From Rhodosporidiobolus odoratus (taxonomy: Eukaryota > Basidiomycota > Microbotryomycetes > Sporidiobolales > Sporidiobolaceae), in assembly GCA_034387635.1 (NCBI GenBank), contig JAOANU010000001.1, forward strand, positions 1,240,001-1,304,000: DNA of 64,000 bases. Direction: 5' to 3'. The notes below the pieces were generated by a model. That model made no database searches. It was not told the DNA's origin and worked only from the letters and a program-made list of their open reading frames with translations. A program made the translations under genes and the position numbers. Shown here one piece after another: positions 1-10,635 of this stretch. The number at the start of each line of letters is the position of its first letter. Position 1 is the stretch's first letter.

Positions 1-2555
1 GACGAAGGCGAGAAGTCGAAAGGACCGGGGGAGACAGCTCTTCTTGCCTCATCCTCGACTGGAGGACCACCGGGATTGAATCCACTTCCGCCGCCCAAAT
101 CCTGCGCGAGCTGCTGTCCGAAGCTCGAGCTCGGGACAAAGCCCGTCCGTTGCGGTTGGAGCGGTGCGGGCGGTGTAGGGGAGGACGAAGAAGCAGGAGG
201 AGCCAAGAGCGACTGTCCGAAAGCGGACGAGGGCACGAAACCGGTCCGCTGCGGTTGAAGAGGTGCCGGCGAAGGCGGTTGCGAGGCGAGCGGCGACGGG
301 ACGGAAGGAGCGTTGTTCGCGGGAACGGTAAGTGAAGAAGGCTGGAATGGCGAGTTGGCCCCGCCGGATTCGCGAGCGAGTTGCTGACCGAACGAGCTGC
401 TGGGCACGAAGCCTGTCAACTGAGGTCGAAGAGGTTGCGGCGTAGGTTGGGCGAGAGAAGGTGAAGGTGCCGGAGGCGCAGTCGCGGATGGGGCGGGAGC
501 GGCAGAAAACGACGACCCGCCGCCGAGCAGGTCGAGGTCTGCCCAAATATCGGACATGGCCCTCTGGGTCACCGTCGCTTGTGGCTGCAGGGGAGTGGGC
601 TGAGGCGGTTGCGGTGAAGAAGAAGTAAAGGGATGGCCTGTAGGCTGCGGCTGTAGGAAGCCTGAAGAGGGCGGTTGAGGGGACGGAGAAAGACTCGGTC
701 TCGCGAAGAAGCCGCTGCCCGGACCTGTCGGTTGGGGCTGAAGGAGTTGTGGTGGCTGCGGAGGAGCGGAAGGCGCCTGCTGCTGCTGTTGTTGCTGAGC
801 TCGCAAGAAGGGATTTGGGGAGACAGAGGGCTGAGGAGGCGGCTGGAACATTTGCTGGAAAGCGCCCATTCCCATTCCTCCCGCACTTCGAGGCACCGAG
901 CCTGTCATCTGCGGCTGCAGCGGAGCCGGCTGAGCGTACCGCTGTGCCTGCTGCTGCTGGTGTTGCTCCGCCCGTTGCTGGTGCAGGTAGCCCTTCGCGC
1001 TTCCCGTGTACTGTGGCTGAAGCGGCGCTACAGGTGGTGCTCCATAGCCTGGTACCGTTCCGGGTCCCATCGCCGCCGGATAGCCATACGGAACTGCGAT
1101 ACCGCTGCCTCCCGGGGTACCCACCATCCCTGCCTGAGCCCCTCGCATACCCAGGGCCCCCAGCGTCGCAAGCGGAACGTCCTCTTCATCCTCGCCGGGT
1201 ACGTCGGGCAGAAGGGAGGAATCACGAGTCAACGCCGCCCAATCGACCGGGATCTCCTCACCAGGCCTGAGTGGCCGTAACACGCTTTTGGGCCGAGGTA
1301 GTGCGGCTGAAGAGGCGGCGGACAGTGCTCGTCGAGGCCGAGGTGGGGGAAAGAGGGGTTCGTCATCTTCGTCGTCGGAGTCCGGTATAATCGTAGCAGG
1401 AGCATCGCCGAAGCGTACGGATTTGGGGAGGCGAGGCGGAGCGGAAACAGCGGGTCGAGGTGGGAGAGGCGGGTTAGAGGCGAGAGACTGCGGTGCGGCA
1501 AATGCAGAGGACGCATATGACTGGGCAGGAGGGAATGGCGGAGGAGCGTAGGTGCTCTGCGGCATTGCCGCCGGAGGAGGGTGGGGCGGGGGCGCATAAG
1601 CTGGTTGTTGAGAAGGTTGCGGAGGTTGCGAGGGTACGACGTTCGAGGAAGATCGACGCGGCGGAGGTGGGAGCGAGACCGAAGGCGGGGCGGAGAACCC
1701 GTTTGATGCTGATGAAGGAGGTGCGGATGGAGGAGAAGCAGAAGCAAAAGCGTGGCGCTCATACTTGTTGCGGATGAAGCGCTCGAGCTGCGAGTTGCGC
1801 TCGTCACCCGAGTCTGGTGGAGGAGGGCTGACGCGAAAGAAAACTTAATGAGCTGGAGGGAGTGGTCTTGCTAAGGGGTGAGCTACTTACGGATTTCGGC
1901 GCTCGTCCGGGTTTAGCGACGCGTTCACCTTAAGGTTACCCAGTCGCCGCATGTTCTGTCGAGCATATACATGTAAGTCTTAGCCACATGGAAGAGATGG
2001 CGTGCATGGCGGCTCAAGAAGGCAAAAAAGAGGGATTAAGAAGGGCTGAGGGACGAGGAAAACAGACACACCTCGACCTGCTCTTTTGTCCAAGTGTCCA
2101 ACGTCAGGCTTTTGACCTTGGTGATGTGACTCCCGAGTTTTCGATGCATACTCGCGCACTGCCAAGCCAAGTTGCTGGTTAAGGTAGGCTACTCACTCAG
2201 GAATAAAGGTCGTGAATGAGAGTCGCAGACTGGGAGGGCAGACGCACCTGCACGCATATGAAGACACCCTGGTCCCAGCTTGCCCACCGCGGGTTGCGGA
2301 CTTTGCAGTCTGCACAGACATCGTTTCCGGGTTCTTTGAGGAGAGCCAGCAGTTGACGCTGCAAAGGGCGGAGGAAGCGCGAGGCCACCGCGCCGGAATT
2401 GGATAGATACAGTGGAAAGAACGCGTTGAGGTAGCGTGAAAGCGAGAGATCCGCCGTCAGCAAGTAACCATTGAAATGGTAGGAAGGAAAATGGAAAGGC
2501 AGCTTCAGCTTACCTGATGGCGATCTGCAGCCGCCTTTGAGACGGAGCTCGACAT
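1..2555 (-). CDS. ArfGAP-domain protein with LxxQxTG repeats (3' end beyond window)
   Basis: Five exons on the minus strand: 2555-2514, 2358-2248, 2158-2072, 1955-1891 and 1827 to the window edge, about 710 codons without a stop. The start is the ATG at 2555 (MSSSVSKAAADRHQ). Residues 15-120 form an ArfGAP zinc finger: CADC, then RNPRWASWDQGVFICVQC, then HRKLGSHITKVKSL, with the NPRWAS motif and arginine finger region intact. It should stimulate GTP hydrolysis on Arf GTPases at Golgi, endosome or endocytic membranes. After residue 140 the protein is disordered, rich in Pro, Ser and Gln (a Gln run near 810-780), and carries seven LxPQxTG motifs plus a degenerate one. The layout resembles fungal Gts1-like ArfGAPs, but I cannot assign orthology. 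The transcript shares an upstream region with the divergent MCR1 gene. The domain is certain; the endocytic role is inferred from the repeats. Confidence 0.93.
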
Positions 2556-3149
2556 ATAACTGTGGAAGCAGCGAGTGTCAGTGCGGACTAGCTCGAAGGG
2601 TCGAAGCTTGTTGATCCAATGCAAGAAAAGGACGGCGGAGGAAAGAGGGTGCACAGCCCTCGTCCCCGTTCGTAAAGCGGTGTGGAAGGCTGGCAAGGCT
2701 CCGGCATAATGTCTGCACTGCGAGAGACTCATGCTTTACTCCATGCTGTACCTTTGCCGCTTGTTGCGTTTCCCGCGGCCGGCCTTAGCTGTGTCGACGC
2801 TAACAGATCACTCGATGATGAACCAGCGCACCTTTGGTACGTCTGCTAGCTACTCCAATTTGCGCTCCCAGTAGCTGTACCGAGCTGCCTTGACGCTGTT
2901 GTTGCTGTATCGAGGTGGGTTCAAGTGGGGGGGGGGGGGCTGAGAACGATCGTCACAACTCAGCGACAACACCTCGTATCGCACTTGGGCGAGGATAGGA
3001 CTGTCGATATGGGCCTGTGTAGCTAGTCTAGGTTGGGTGAGAGATTGTTGCGTCAACTCGGATCCAAATGACGATCCAACTTCCGCCGTCTCCTGCTTCT
3101 CGGTTCCTCCCCGTTCTTGTATTCACTTGATCTTGGACTAGACTCTAGA
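2556..3149. promoter_or_regulatory. Divergent intergenic region, ArfGAP gene / MCR1
   Basis: About 590 nt between two divergent start codons, so it must hold both promoters and 5' UTRs. I see no convincing coding exon. A run of 13 G residues lies at 2927-2939, a likely length-variable tract. An in-frame TTG at 3117 precedes the MCR1 ATG but is not needed. Confidence 0.5.
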
Positions 3150-5387
3150 ATGTTCTCCCGAATCGCATCCCCTCTGACCGCTTCATCCCGAGCTGCCGTG
3201 AGTTATTTCTCATCCTCTCTTCCCGTTTCTCATCTTGCCCGAACTCGCTCATCGCAATCTCATTCTGGGTATAAACAGGTACGAGGATACGCAACTCAGG
3301 CGACTCAGCAAACCTCAAACCTCGCCCCTTACCTACTCGGTGCAGGTCTCGCTGGATCTGCCGCATTCTACTATTCGACCCGCGACCAGCGCGCTCTCCT
3401 TCAGCAGCAGAGTCAGGGCGTAAAGTCAACTGGCGAGGGTGGCGTCAAGGTACAGGGCGAGAGCGCTCTGTCGCCTGACGAGTTCAGGTCAGCTCGCATT
3501 CCTACCGATTGGCACCCTCTGCCCGCCTGCTTACTCATGGCATTGTTATGCAGGTCCTTCCCCATTGAGGAGATCATCCCTTACAACCACAACACTTCCC
3601 GCTTCGTCTTCTCGCTCCCTGAAGGCACCTCTTCCGGCTTGACCGTCGCCAGCGCGCTCATCTGCAAGGCCGCCAAGGAAGGTGAGGGTTTGAACGACAA
3701 GGGCAAGCCCGTCATTCGCCCTTACACTCCTACCACTGCTCCTGATGTCGAGGGCAAGCTTGTACGTTCCCAGCTCTGTGCAGTATTTCTGCCGCATCCT
3801 GCCAGCTTCGCAAGCAGCGCGGAGCGTTTTCGTTACTGTCAGCCGTTGATTCTATCTCGTAACGCATGACTGTGTCTCGTTATGCAGGAACTCCTCGTCA
3901 AGCACTACAAGGGTGGAGCTTTCACCGAGTACCTCTTTGGCCTGAAGAAGGGTGACAGCATCGCCTTCAAGGGTCAGTCGGTCCCCATGCCCTCGGCATT
4001 TGCAACATCGATTCTGACGACTCTACCTGCGTGTTCTGTTCAGGTCCCATCCCCAAGCACCCGTGGAAGCCCAACCAGTACGAGTCGGTCGCGTTTATTG
4101 CTGGCGGCTCTGGCATCACGTGCGTTTTCTTCGCTCCGGCTCTGCCGACACTGCGCCCTGTGTTCTCGATCGCCCTGTCAGCGTGCTGACTTCGAGCTGC
4201 GCGGCCCATCATGCTGTGCCGTTCTTCCCACAGCCCGTACGTCTTTTCGCCCCTTTCTGCAGATCTACCTCTCTTGCCTAACCAGCATTCCATTCCTTCT
4301 CGCTTCCCCCCGTGATCTGGCTCGTACAGTATGTGGCAGGTTCTCCAGGCCATCAACGCTAACCCGGAGGACAAGACCAAGGCGACCCTTATCTTCTCCA
4401 ACGTTACCGAGGAGGACATCCTCCTGAGGAAGGAATTTGAGGGTGCGTTCTACTTACTCTTCATTGCTTCATCTCTCGCAGCCGGTAGCAAGGCCGAAAC
4501 GCCGAGCGCGGAAAACCTGACGACTCGTCCCGGCTACAGCTCTCGCCAAGGACAAGCCGGATCAGTTCCGCATCGTCTTCGTCCTCGACAAGCCCCCTTC
4601 GGGCTGGAAGGGTCCCACCGGCTACGTCAACAAGGAGCTCATTAGCAAGGAGCTCAAGAACTTCAAGACTGGTCCCGACGGCGGCGAGAAGGTCAAGGTG
4701 TTTGTCTGTACGTACTCTCCTTTCTCGCCCGCACGCACCCGGCCTTCGTGCCCGCCTCTTCCCGCTCGTGCAGGGACATCCGGCTGGGTGGCAAGCGCGA
4801 CAACGGGTCGGCGTGACTTGAGGGAAGTTTACTGACTAAACATCCTCTTTATTCTCCACCTTTTTAGGCGGCCCGCCAGGTCAGGTCAAGGCTATCGCCG
4901 GGTCGAAGAAGGTCAGCTCTGTTTCCTCTGATCTTGCGCTGATGCATCCACAGCTGCTGACTCGTCGCTTTGCTTCACTTTCTCTCTTCGCTGCGCCGCC
5001 GGTCTTTCCTTCAACGTACAATGCCTGTTTCACACTCCTCTATGCCCCCTCCCTGCCCTTCTTGCATCCGGCTCTTACAGTCGCCGAAGGACCAGGGACC
5101 TCTCGAGGGTATTTTGAAGGAGCTCGGCTACAAGGAGGACCAGGTGCGTCTTCTTGCTTCCACGTCACCCCTTTGCCAAATCCGCCCGTCTACATGTTCG
5201 TTGCTGGGGCGCTCGCGCCAAGGCCGCTCGCACCCCCTGCTCGAACAGGAAAACGGAGAATTCATGCCGCTAGTGTTCGGACGGAGCGGCATTTCCCGCT
5301 GAAGCCGTTTACGAGCATCTTGTCCTGCGCACGACGAGAACCGCCACTGATCGCGGTAATTCCTTCGCGCAGGTCTACAAGTTCTAG
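3150..5387 (+). CDS. MCR1: Mitochondrial NADH-cytochrome b5 reductase
   Basis: Eleven exons: 3150-3197, 3279-3487, 3554-3761, 3888-3972, 4044-4119, 4234-4236, 4330-4442, 4540-4707, 4868-4911, 5081-5143 and 5373-5387, giving 343 residues. The start [16 protein letters not shown] is a basic, hydroxylated mitochondrial presequence, followed by RGYATQ and one hydrophobic segment ([17 protein letters not shown]), the typical Mcr1 arrangement for outer-membrane or intermembrane-space sorting. The FAD-binding motif RPYTPT, the nucleotide-binding GGSGITPM and the CGPPG motif are all present, and the chain ends in VYKF. The enzyme passes electrons from NADH to cytochrome b5 and, in yeast, supports sterol synthesis and ascorbyl-radical reduction. 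The Pro of GITPM comes from a 3-nt exon (4234-4236), and the last exon holds only four codons and the stop. Confidence 0.95.
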
Positions 5388-6242
5388 ATGGGAGGTCGAA
5401 GATACCGAAGACTGATGGGGAGTGAAGGGCTTAGATTTGATTAAGAGTTGAGTGTGAATACGAATCTGAATTGAACATGACCGGGTGAAGGTGTGGCTGT
5501 GTTTGGACTCGAGTAAACGGCAGAGAAAAGGCCAAGAGCTGTTGAGCCAAAATGGAGCAAACGGTCGGGAAAGAATTTCCGGGAGGGATTCCGGTCTCCC
5601 TTTGGTTCGCCCTCTCTTTCTTTCCCTCCTTCACCACACTTACCACTCCTTCCTGTCAGACCAAGGTTGCTACTCGGCTACCTTATTGCTACCGTCACCA
5701 CGTACTCCAACCAGCTCTCGGTACGTGTCTCCATTCCTCTGCTTTCATTGCACCCCCTTCTCCCCCTCCGCTCGAACCCCCTTCCACGTCGACACAACCG
5801 CGAGTCGCGCTGCCGGTACCTGCGGAACAGCTCCGGCTACACGCTGTGGTCGACGTGGTTGTGCTTCCATGCTCCCCACACGTGCTTGACATGAACCCCG
5901 CCCCGCCGCCCGCATCTGCCCCAACGTGGAGCAACAAACTGATCTCCGCTTCTCCATTTCTCCTTCTCCTGGATACTCTTCACTTTCTACGCGTTCACTC
6001 GGCATCGATGCAAATGGTACATGCAGTCCTCGCACAACAGACACCGCGGGTACGTTATTCTCCTCACCTTCTTCACTCAACTTTCCTTTGTCCCTCTTCC
6101 TTTCACGCGTACCTTCCGTCTTCCACGAACGCTGACACAGGTCGCCTGTCGCAGTACCCGTAAAGTTACGGCCCCCGGTATAGCAATCAGAAGTCTCTAA
6201 ATCCACAACTCCCCCCAACCCATTTTTACAACTTTTTCTACC
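5388..6242. promoter_or_regulatory. INO1 upstream region with probable 5' UTR intron
   Basis: About 855 nt between MCR1 and INO1 on the same strand. No coding exon is supported; open frames here are short and pyrimidine-rich. A good intron-like unit lies at 6050-6140: donor GTACGT, branch-like GCTGAC and acceptor CACAG, about 100 nt before the INO1 ATG, so I read it as a 5' UTR intron. I did not find a clear yeast-type inositol-responsive element. Confidence 0.4.
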
Positions 6243-8639
6243 ATGGCTCCCATCGCTCTCTCCGACACCTTCTCCGCTGTCGCCAACACCTTCGCTGCTG
6301 CCACCAACGGCAACAGCACCGGTACCACCCTCAACTCGTACGAGGGCAGCGGTCACTCGATCTCCGCTCAGCCCGTTGACCCGACCGCCGCTCGCCGTCT
6401 CGTCGGCGCCGTCGAGGTCGACTCGCCCAACCTCACTTACACTGACGAGGCCCTCCTTGCCAAGTACACTTTCCACTCGGCTCAGGTCGACAAGGTTGCT
6501 ACCCCCGAGGGTCAGCTCAAGTATCAGGTCAAGCCCGTCGAGAAGGAACTCGAGTTCCGCACTGAGCGCAAGGTCCCCAAGACTGGGTGGGTCCTTCTCC
6601 TACTACACATCGCTCTTGGTCTGCAGATGGTGTCACGAGCAGCAAGGCCCCGTCACGGAGCGTCAAGCTGACTGAAATCTCTCTTCTCTGTCAGTCTCAT
6701 GCTCGTCGGTCTCGGCGGCAACAACGGTACCACCTTGACCGCTACCATCCTCGCCAACCGTCACAATGTCTCGTGGGGCACCCGTGACGGCATCCAGACC
6801 CCCAACTACCTTGGATCCCTCGTCCGCGCCTCGACCATGCGCCTCGGTACCGACGCTCAGGGCAACGACGTTCACGTCCCGATCAGTGACGTTCTCCCCA
6901 TGGTGCACCCCAACGACCTGGTCGTGAGTCCCGTTTCTTACTAGCCTCGTCAATGCTTCTTCTCGCCCCCAGCCTTGTCAATTCCGACTGGATACTGATT
7001 TTGATCGCCCTTCCATAGGTCGGTGGGTGGGACATCTCGAGTCTCCCCCTCGATGGCGCTATGCGTCGCGCGAAGGTCCTCGAGTACGACCTCCAGCGTC
7101 AGCTCGCGCCCCTCATGGCCGAGTACAAGCCGCTTCCTTCGATCTACTACCCGACCTTTATTAACGCCAACCAAGAGGACCGCGCCGACAACGTCATGCC
7201 GGGCAACGACAAGCAGGCTCACCTCGACCAGGTCCGTTCCGACATCCGTACCTTCAAGCAGCAGCACGGTCTCGACCAGGTCGTCGTCCTTTGGACCGCC
7301 AACACGGAGCGCTACTCGGCTCTCCTCGATGGCGTCAACGACACGGCCGACAACTTGCTCAAGTCGATCAAGGAGTCTCACGCCGAGGTCTCGCCGTCGA
7401 CTATCTTTGCTGTCGCTTCAGTGCTCGAAGGTGTGCCTTTCGTACGTCAATTCTTTTCGTTTCCTTCTGATGTGGACGTTCTGAATGCTTACGCGCGCTT
7501 TCGGGTCCAGATCAACGGGGCTCCTCAGAACACATTCGTCCCTGGAGCGATCGCCCTTGCTGAGCGCCACAATGCCTTCATTGGCGGCGATGACTTCAAG
7601 TCGGGCCAGACGAAAGTTAAGAGCGTGCTTGCCGAATACCTCGTCAACGCCGGTATCAAGGTGAGCTTCTTCTTCATTCTTTTTGTCAGCCCCCTTCCAC
7701 TGCTTGTCAGCTGACCCGCCTTTCCTCCATTTCCCTCCGTTCTCTGTCCCTGTCCTCCTCTGCTCCCTCTCGCATCAATACTCCTTCTCCTCACCTCCAG
7801 CCCCGCCTCATCGCTTCGTACAACCACCTTGGCAACAACGACGGTCGCAACTTGAACGCCCCCGCCCAGTTCCGCTCGAAGGAGATCTCCAAGGCATCCG
7901 TCGTCGACGACATGGTTGAGGCCAACCCCCTTCTCTACAAGAAGCTCGCTGCTAAGACCGCCGACAGCAAGGACGGCTTCGTCAAGGGTCACACCACCGA
8001 GCACCCCGGTTCGCTTTCCTTACTCTTCCTCTTATGGCCAATGCTCACCTTCCCCTCTTACTTCCTTGGCTAGACCACTGCATTGTCATCAAGTACCTCG
8101 AGGCTGCCGGTGACGACAAGAAAGCCCTCGACGACTACACCAGCGAGATCGGCATGGGCGGCAGGAACACCCTTGCGTAGGTTACCCCTTTTTCTCCTTT
8201 GCCATGCTGTTCCTTGCTGACCCTCCATGGCGTGCAGCATCTACAACACTTGCCAGGACTCGCTCCTCGCTACGCCGCTCATCCTCGACCTGTGCCTTCT
8301 TGCCGAGCTCATGACCCGCGTCACCTACCGCGAGCAGGGCACCAAGGGCGAGTTTGAGAAGCTCTACTCGGTTCTCGGCCTCCTCTCGTACATGCTCAAG
8401 GTGCGTCCGCTCTCCCGCTCGTGTGGTCGTCGTCGTGGCTGACCTTGTCGACCTGCTTCCTTCCGCTCTATTTGTCGTACGGCGTATTTCTGCAGGCTCC
8501 CCTTACCAAGCCTGGCCGCCCTGCCATCAACTCGCTCAACCGTCAGCGCCAGGCTCTCGAGGCGTTCCTCCGCGCGTGCCTCGCCCTCCAGCCTGCCAGC
8601 GACCTCGTCAACTTTACCGAGATGAACGTTTCGGCCTAA
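6243..8639 (+). CDS. INO1: Inositol-3-phosphate synthase
   Basis: Eight exons: 6243-6586, 6695-6923, 7019-7441, 7511-7660, 7801-8008, 8074-8176, 8238-8400 and 8496-8639, giving 587 residues. The enzyme converts glucose 6-phosphate to 1D-myo-inositol 3-phosphate with NAD+ as internal redox cofactor, the committed step for phosphatidylinositol and inositol phosphates. The NAD-binding glycine loop [10 protein letters not shown], the segment [23 protein letters not shown], the catalytic-domain motif [21 protein letters not shown] and the C-terminal [14 protein letters not shown] are all present. The N-terminus is a little longer than in many homologues, with a Ser/Thr/Asn-rich start. The 5' flank carries a probable leader intron, and a broken partial copy of exons 3-7 follows at 9000-9871. 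Confidence 0.97.
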
Positions 8640-8999
8640 GGCAGACGCTGCCGTGCCCGATTATCTAGGTTACTCTCGCGTTGTCTTTTTGTACCCTCTA
8701 CTGTGCTCTGACGTGCAAGTCGTGGTTGTTTCTGCCATCGAGCCTGCTTGCCCCTCGATATTGCTATATTCTCCTCGCTGCCCAACGCCCATCGCTGCTT
8801 TGACATTTGCAAAGACCGCACGCCTCAATGTCACTACTCAGTAAGCGCGCCGTTCTCGTGAGAGACCAGGAGCATGTGGAGGCGCCTGCGCACCCGAAGC
8901 CAGATTGAGAAGGTCATGCCAGCAACTTGGTTTGGATGGTATGCTTCTATGCAATGGTAAGCACTAAGTACGCAAGTGAGTTCTTGGCCGGGACAGACA
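8640..8999. other. INO1 3' flank
   Basis: About 360 nt with the INO1 3' UTR and spacer before the duplicated fragment. No gene or RNA structure recognised. Confidence 0.4.
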
Positions 9000-9871
9000 G
9001 TCAAGGAGTCTGACACCGATGTCTCGCCGTTGACTATCTTTGCTGTCGCTTCAATGCTCGAAGGTGTGCCTTTCGTACGTCAATTCTCTTTGTTTCCTTA
9101 TTATGTGGACGTTCTGAATGCTTACTCGCGCTTTCGGGTCCAGATCAACGGGGCTCCTCAGAACACGTTTGTCCCTGGAGCGATCGCCCTTGCTGAGCGC
9201 CACAATGCCTTCATTGGCGGCGATGACTTCAAGTCGGGCCAGACGAAAGTGAAGAGCGTTCTCGCCGAATATCTTGTCAACGCCGGTATCAAGGTGAGCT
9301 TCTTCTTCTCCGTTCTTTTCTTCAGCCCCCTTCCACTGCTTGTCAGCTGACCCGCCTTTCCTCCATTTCCCTTCATTCTCTCTCCCTGTCCTCCTCCGCT
9401 CCCTCTCGCATCGATACTCCTTCTCCTCACCACCAGCCCCGCCTTATCGCTTCGTACAACCACCTTGGTAACAACGACGGCCGCAAGTTGAACGCCCCCG
9501 CCCAGTTCCGCTCGAAGGAGATCTCCAAGGCATCCGTCGTCGACGACATGGTTGAGGCCAACCCCCTTCTCTACAAGAAGCTCGCTGCTAAGACCGCCGA
9601 CCATTTCCCTTCATTCTCTCTCCCTGTCCTCCTCCGCTCCCTCTCGCATCGATACTCCTTCTCCTCACCACCAGCCCCGCCTTATCGCTTCGTACAACCA
9701 CCTTGGTAACAACGACGGCCGCAAGTTGAACGCCCCCGCCCAGTTCCGCTCCAAGGAGATCTCCAAGGCTTCCATTATTGACAGCTTGGTTGATGCCAGC
9801 CCGCTATACCGTACAGCATCTACAACACTTGCCAGGACTCGCTCCTCGCTACGCCATTCATCCTCGACCTG
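9000..9871 (+). pseudogene. Scrambled partial duplicate of INO1
   Basis: Three pieces of the neighbouring INO1 gene lie joined here. Piece A (9000-9601) matches 7370-7965: the end of exon 3, exon 4, the start of exon 5 and both introns. Piece B (9601 to about 9810) repeats the intron end and exon 5 start a second time. Piece C (about 9814-9871) matches the start of exon 7 at 8235-8292. Introns are retained, so the copy arose at DNA level. There is no start codon, no NAD-binding loop and no C-terminus, and the frame is lost at each junction. Piece B diverges after the Lys-Ala-Ser codons ([14 protein letters not shown] instead of [14 protein letters not shown]), so it may derive from a different, older copy. 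It cannot encode a functional synthase. Confidence 0.9.
9363..9769 (+). repeat. Internal tandem duplication in the INO1 relic (about 169 bp, 238-bp period)
   Basis: Bases 9363-9531 recur at 9601-9769 almost without change. The unit covers the pyrimidine-rich intron end, its CAG acceptor and the first codons of exon 5. The junction lies directly after the codons for AKTAD of the first copy. Confidence 0.88.
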
Positions 9872-10635
9872 ACAAAAAGACAAAGATGCGGAGAAAATAG
9901 CCCTGTCTCTGAGAGGTGCAATGTACTCTCCCCCGAATAGATTTGTCCGCTTGCAAACAAGGAGGAGTGGGTTGAGAAGGCCAAATGCTCTACGTTACAT
10001 GACCTTGAGCTCTCCGCTTGCGCAGAAGGCAAGGCAGCTAAGCAATGCTGGGAGCCCAGAAGACAAGTATATACAGCTGTTGAGCTCAGCCCTGTCAGCC
10101 TGATCATCGAGGAGGCGGTCAAAAACGATTTACCGCTTTTCTTGCACGCCTGTGCAGTTTCACCTCTTCCGCTGTTTCTCGATGGGCAGCTCGACTGCTT
10201 CATTTGGTAATATCCCCAGCGTTTACATTGCATCTAGCCTCTCGCCGGTCTTGACCATCTTTGCTGACTGTCACTTTGCTTTCAAATGGGTGTGCCTTTG
10301 GTCTAGACGACCTGCTCGATGCCGTAGCCGGTGGAAGGGTGCAGCTCACGCGACGTTACGGCGTCTCTACTTGCGGTGATGATGCCAAGCGTGAACAAGA
10401 CGTAGTTACTTTGCCAATTTCTTCCCGAACAAAATCCGCACGTTTGCGACAGCTGACACTGCAGCATCGCCCTTCACACAATTGATACAGCATCCACTGC
10501 TGTGCACGGCCGAGCAGAGCTCACGCTGGCGTGGCGATCGTGCTGCGCTGATGGACAGCCCGGCGGCTCTCACTCTAAGCTGTACCGAGTCCAAGGAAAT
10601 CATCCTATACATAATATTTGCTGATCCTGATCTGT
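9872..10635. other. Gene-poor stretch between two relics
   Basis: No gene recognised. A short open stretch around 10297-10400 on the plus strand (containing LDDLLDAVAGGRV) looks protein-like, but I cannot connect it to flanking exons or to a family. The stretch sits between two broken genes and may be further decayed coding DNA. Confidence 0.3.

Noticed and set aside
675..1280. 200-codon plus-strand frame rich in Arg and Leu
   Set aside because: Antisense to the Pro/Gln-rich tail of the ArfGAP gene; low-complexity shadow.
49..1807. Several minus-strand ATG frames in the ArfGAP tail
   Set aside because: They are out of phase with the spliced ArfGAP frame, which stays open to the window edge and contains the repeated motifs.
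2927..2939. G13 run as a G-quadruplex or regulatory element
   Set aside because: A simple homopolymer; no further G-tracts arranged for a stable structure nearby.
3117..3149. Upstream in-frame TTG as MCR1 start
   Set aside because: The ATG at 3150 begins a typical mitochondrial presequence; the extension adds acidic residues unlike a targeting signal.
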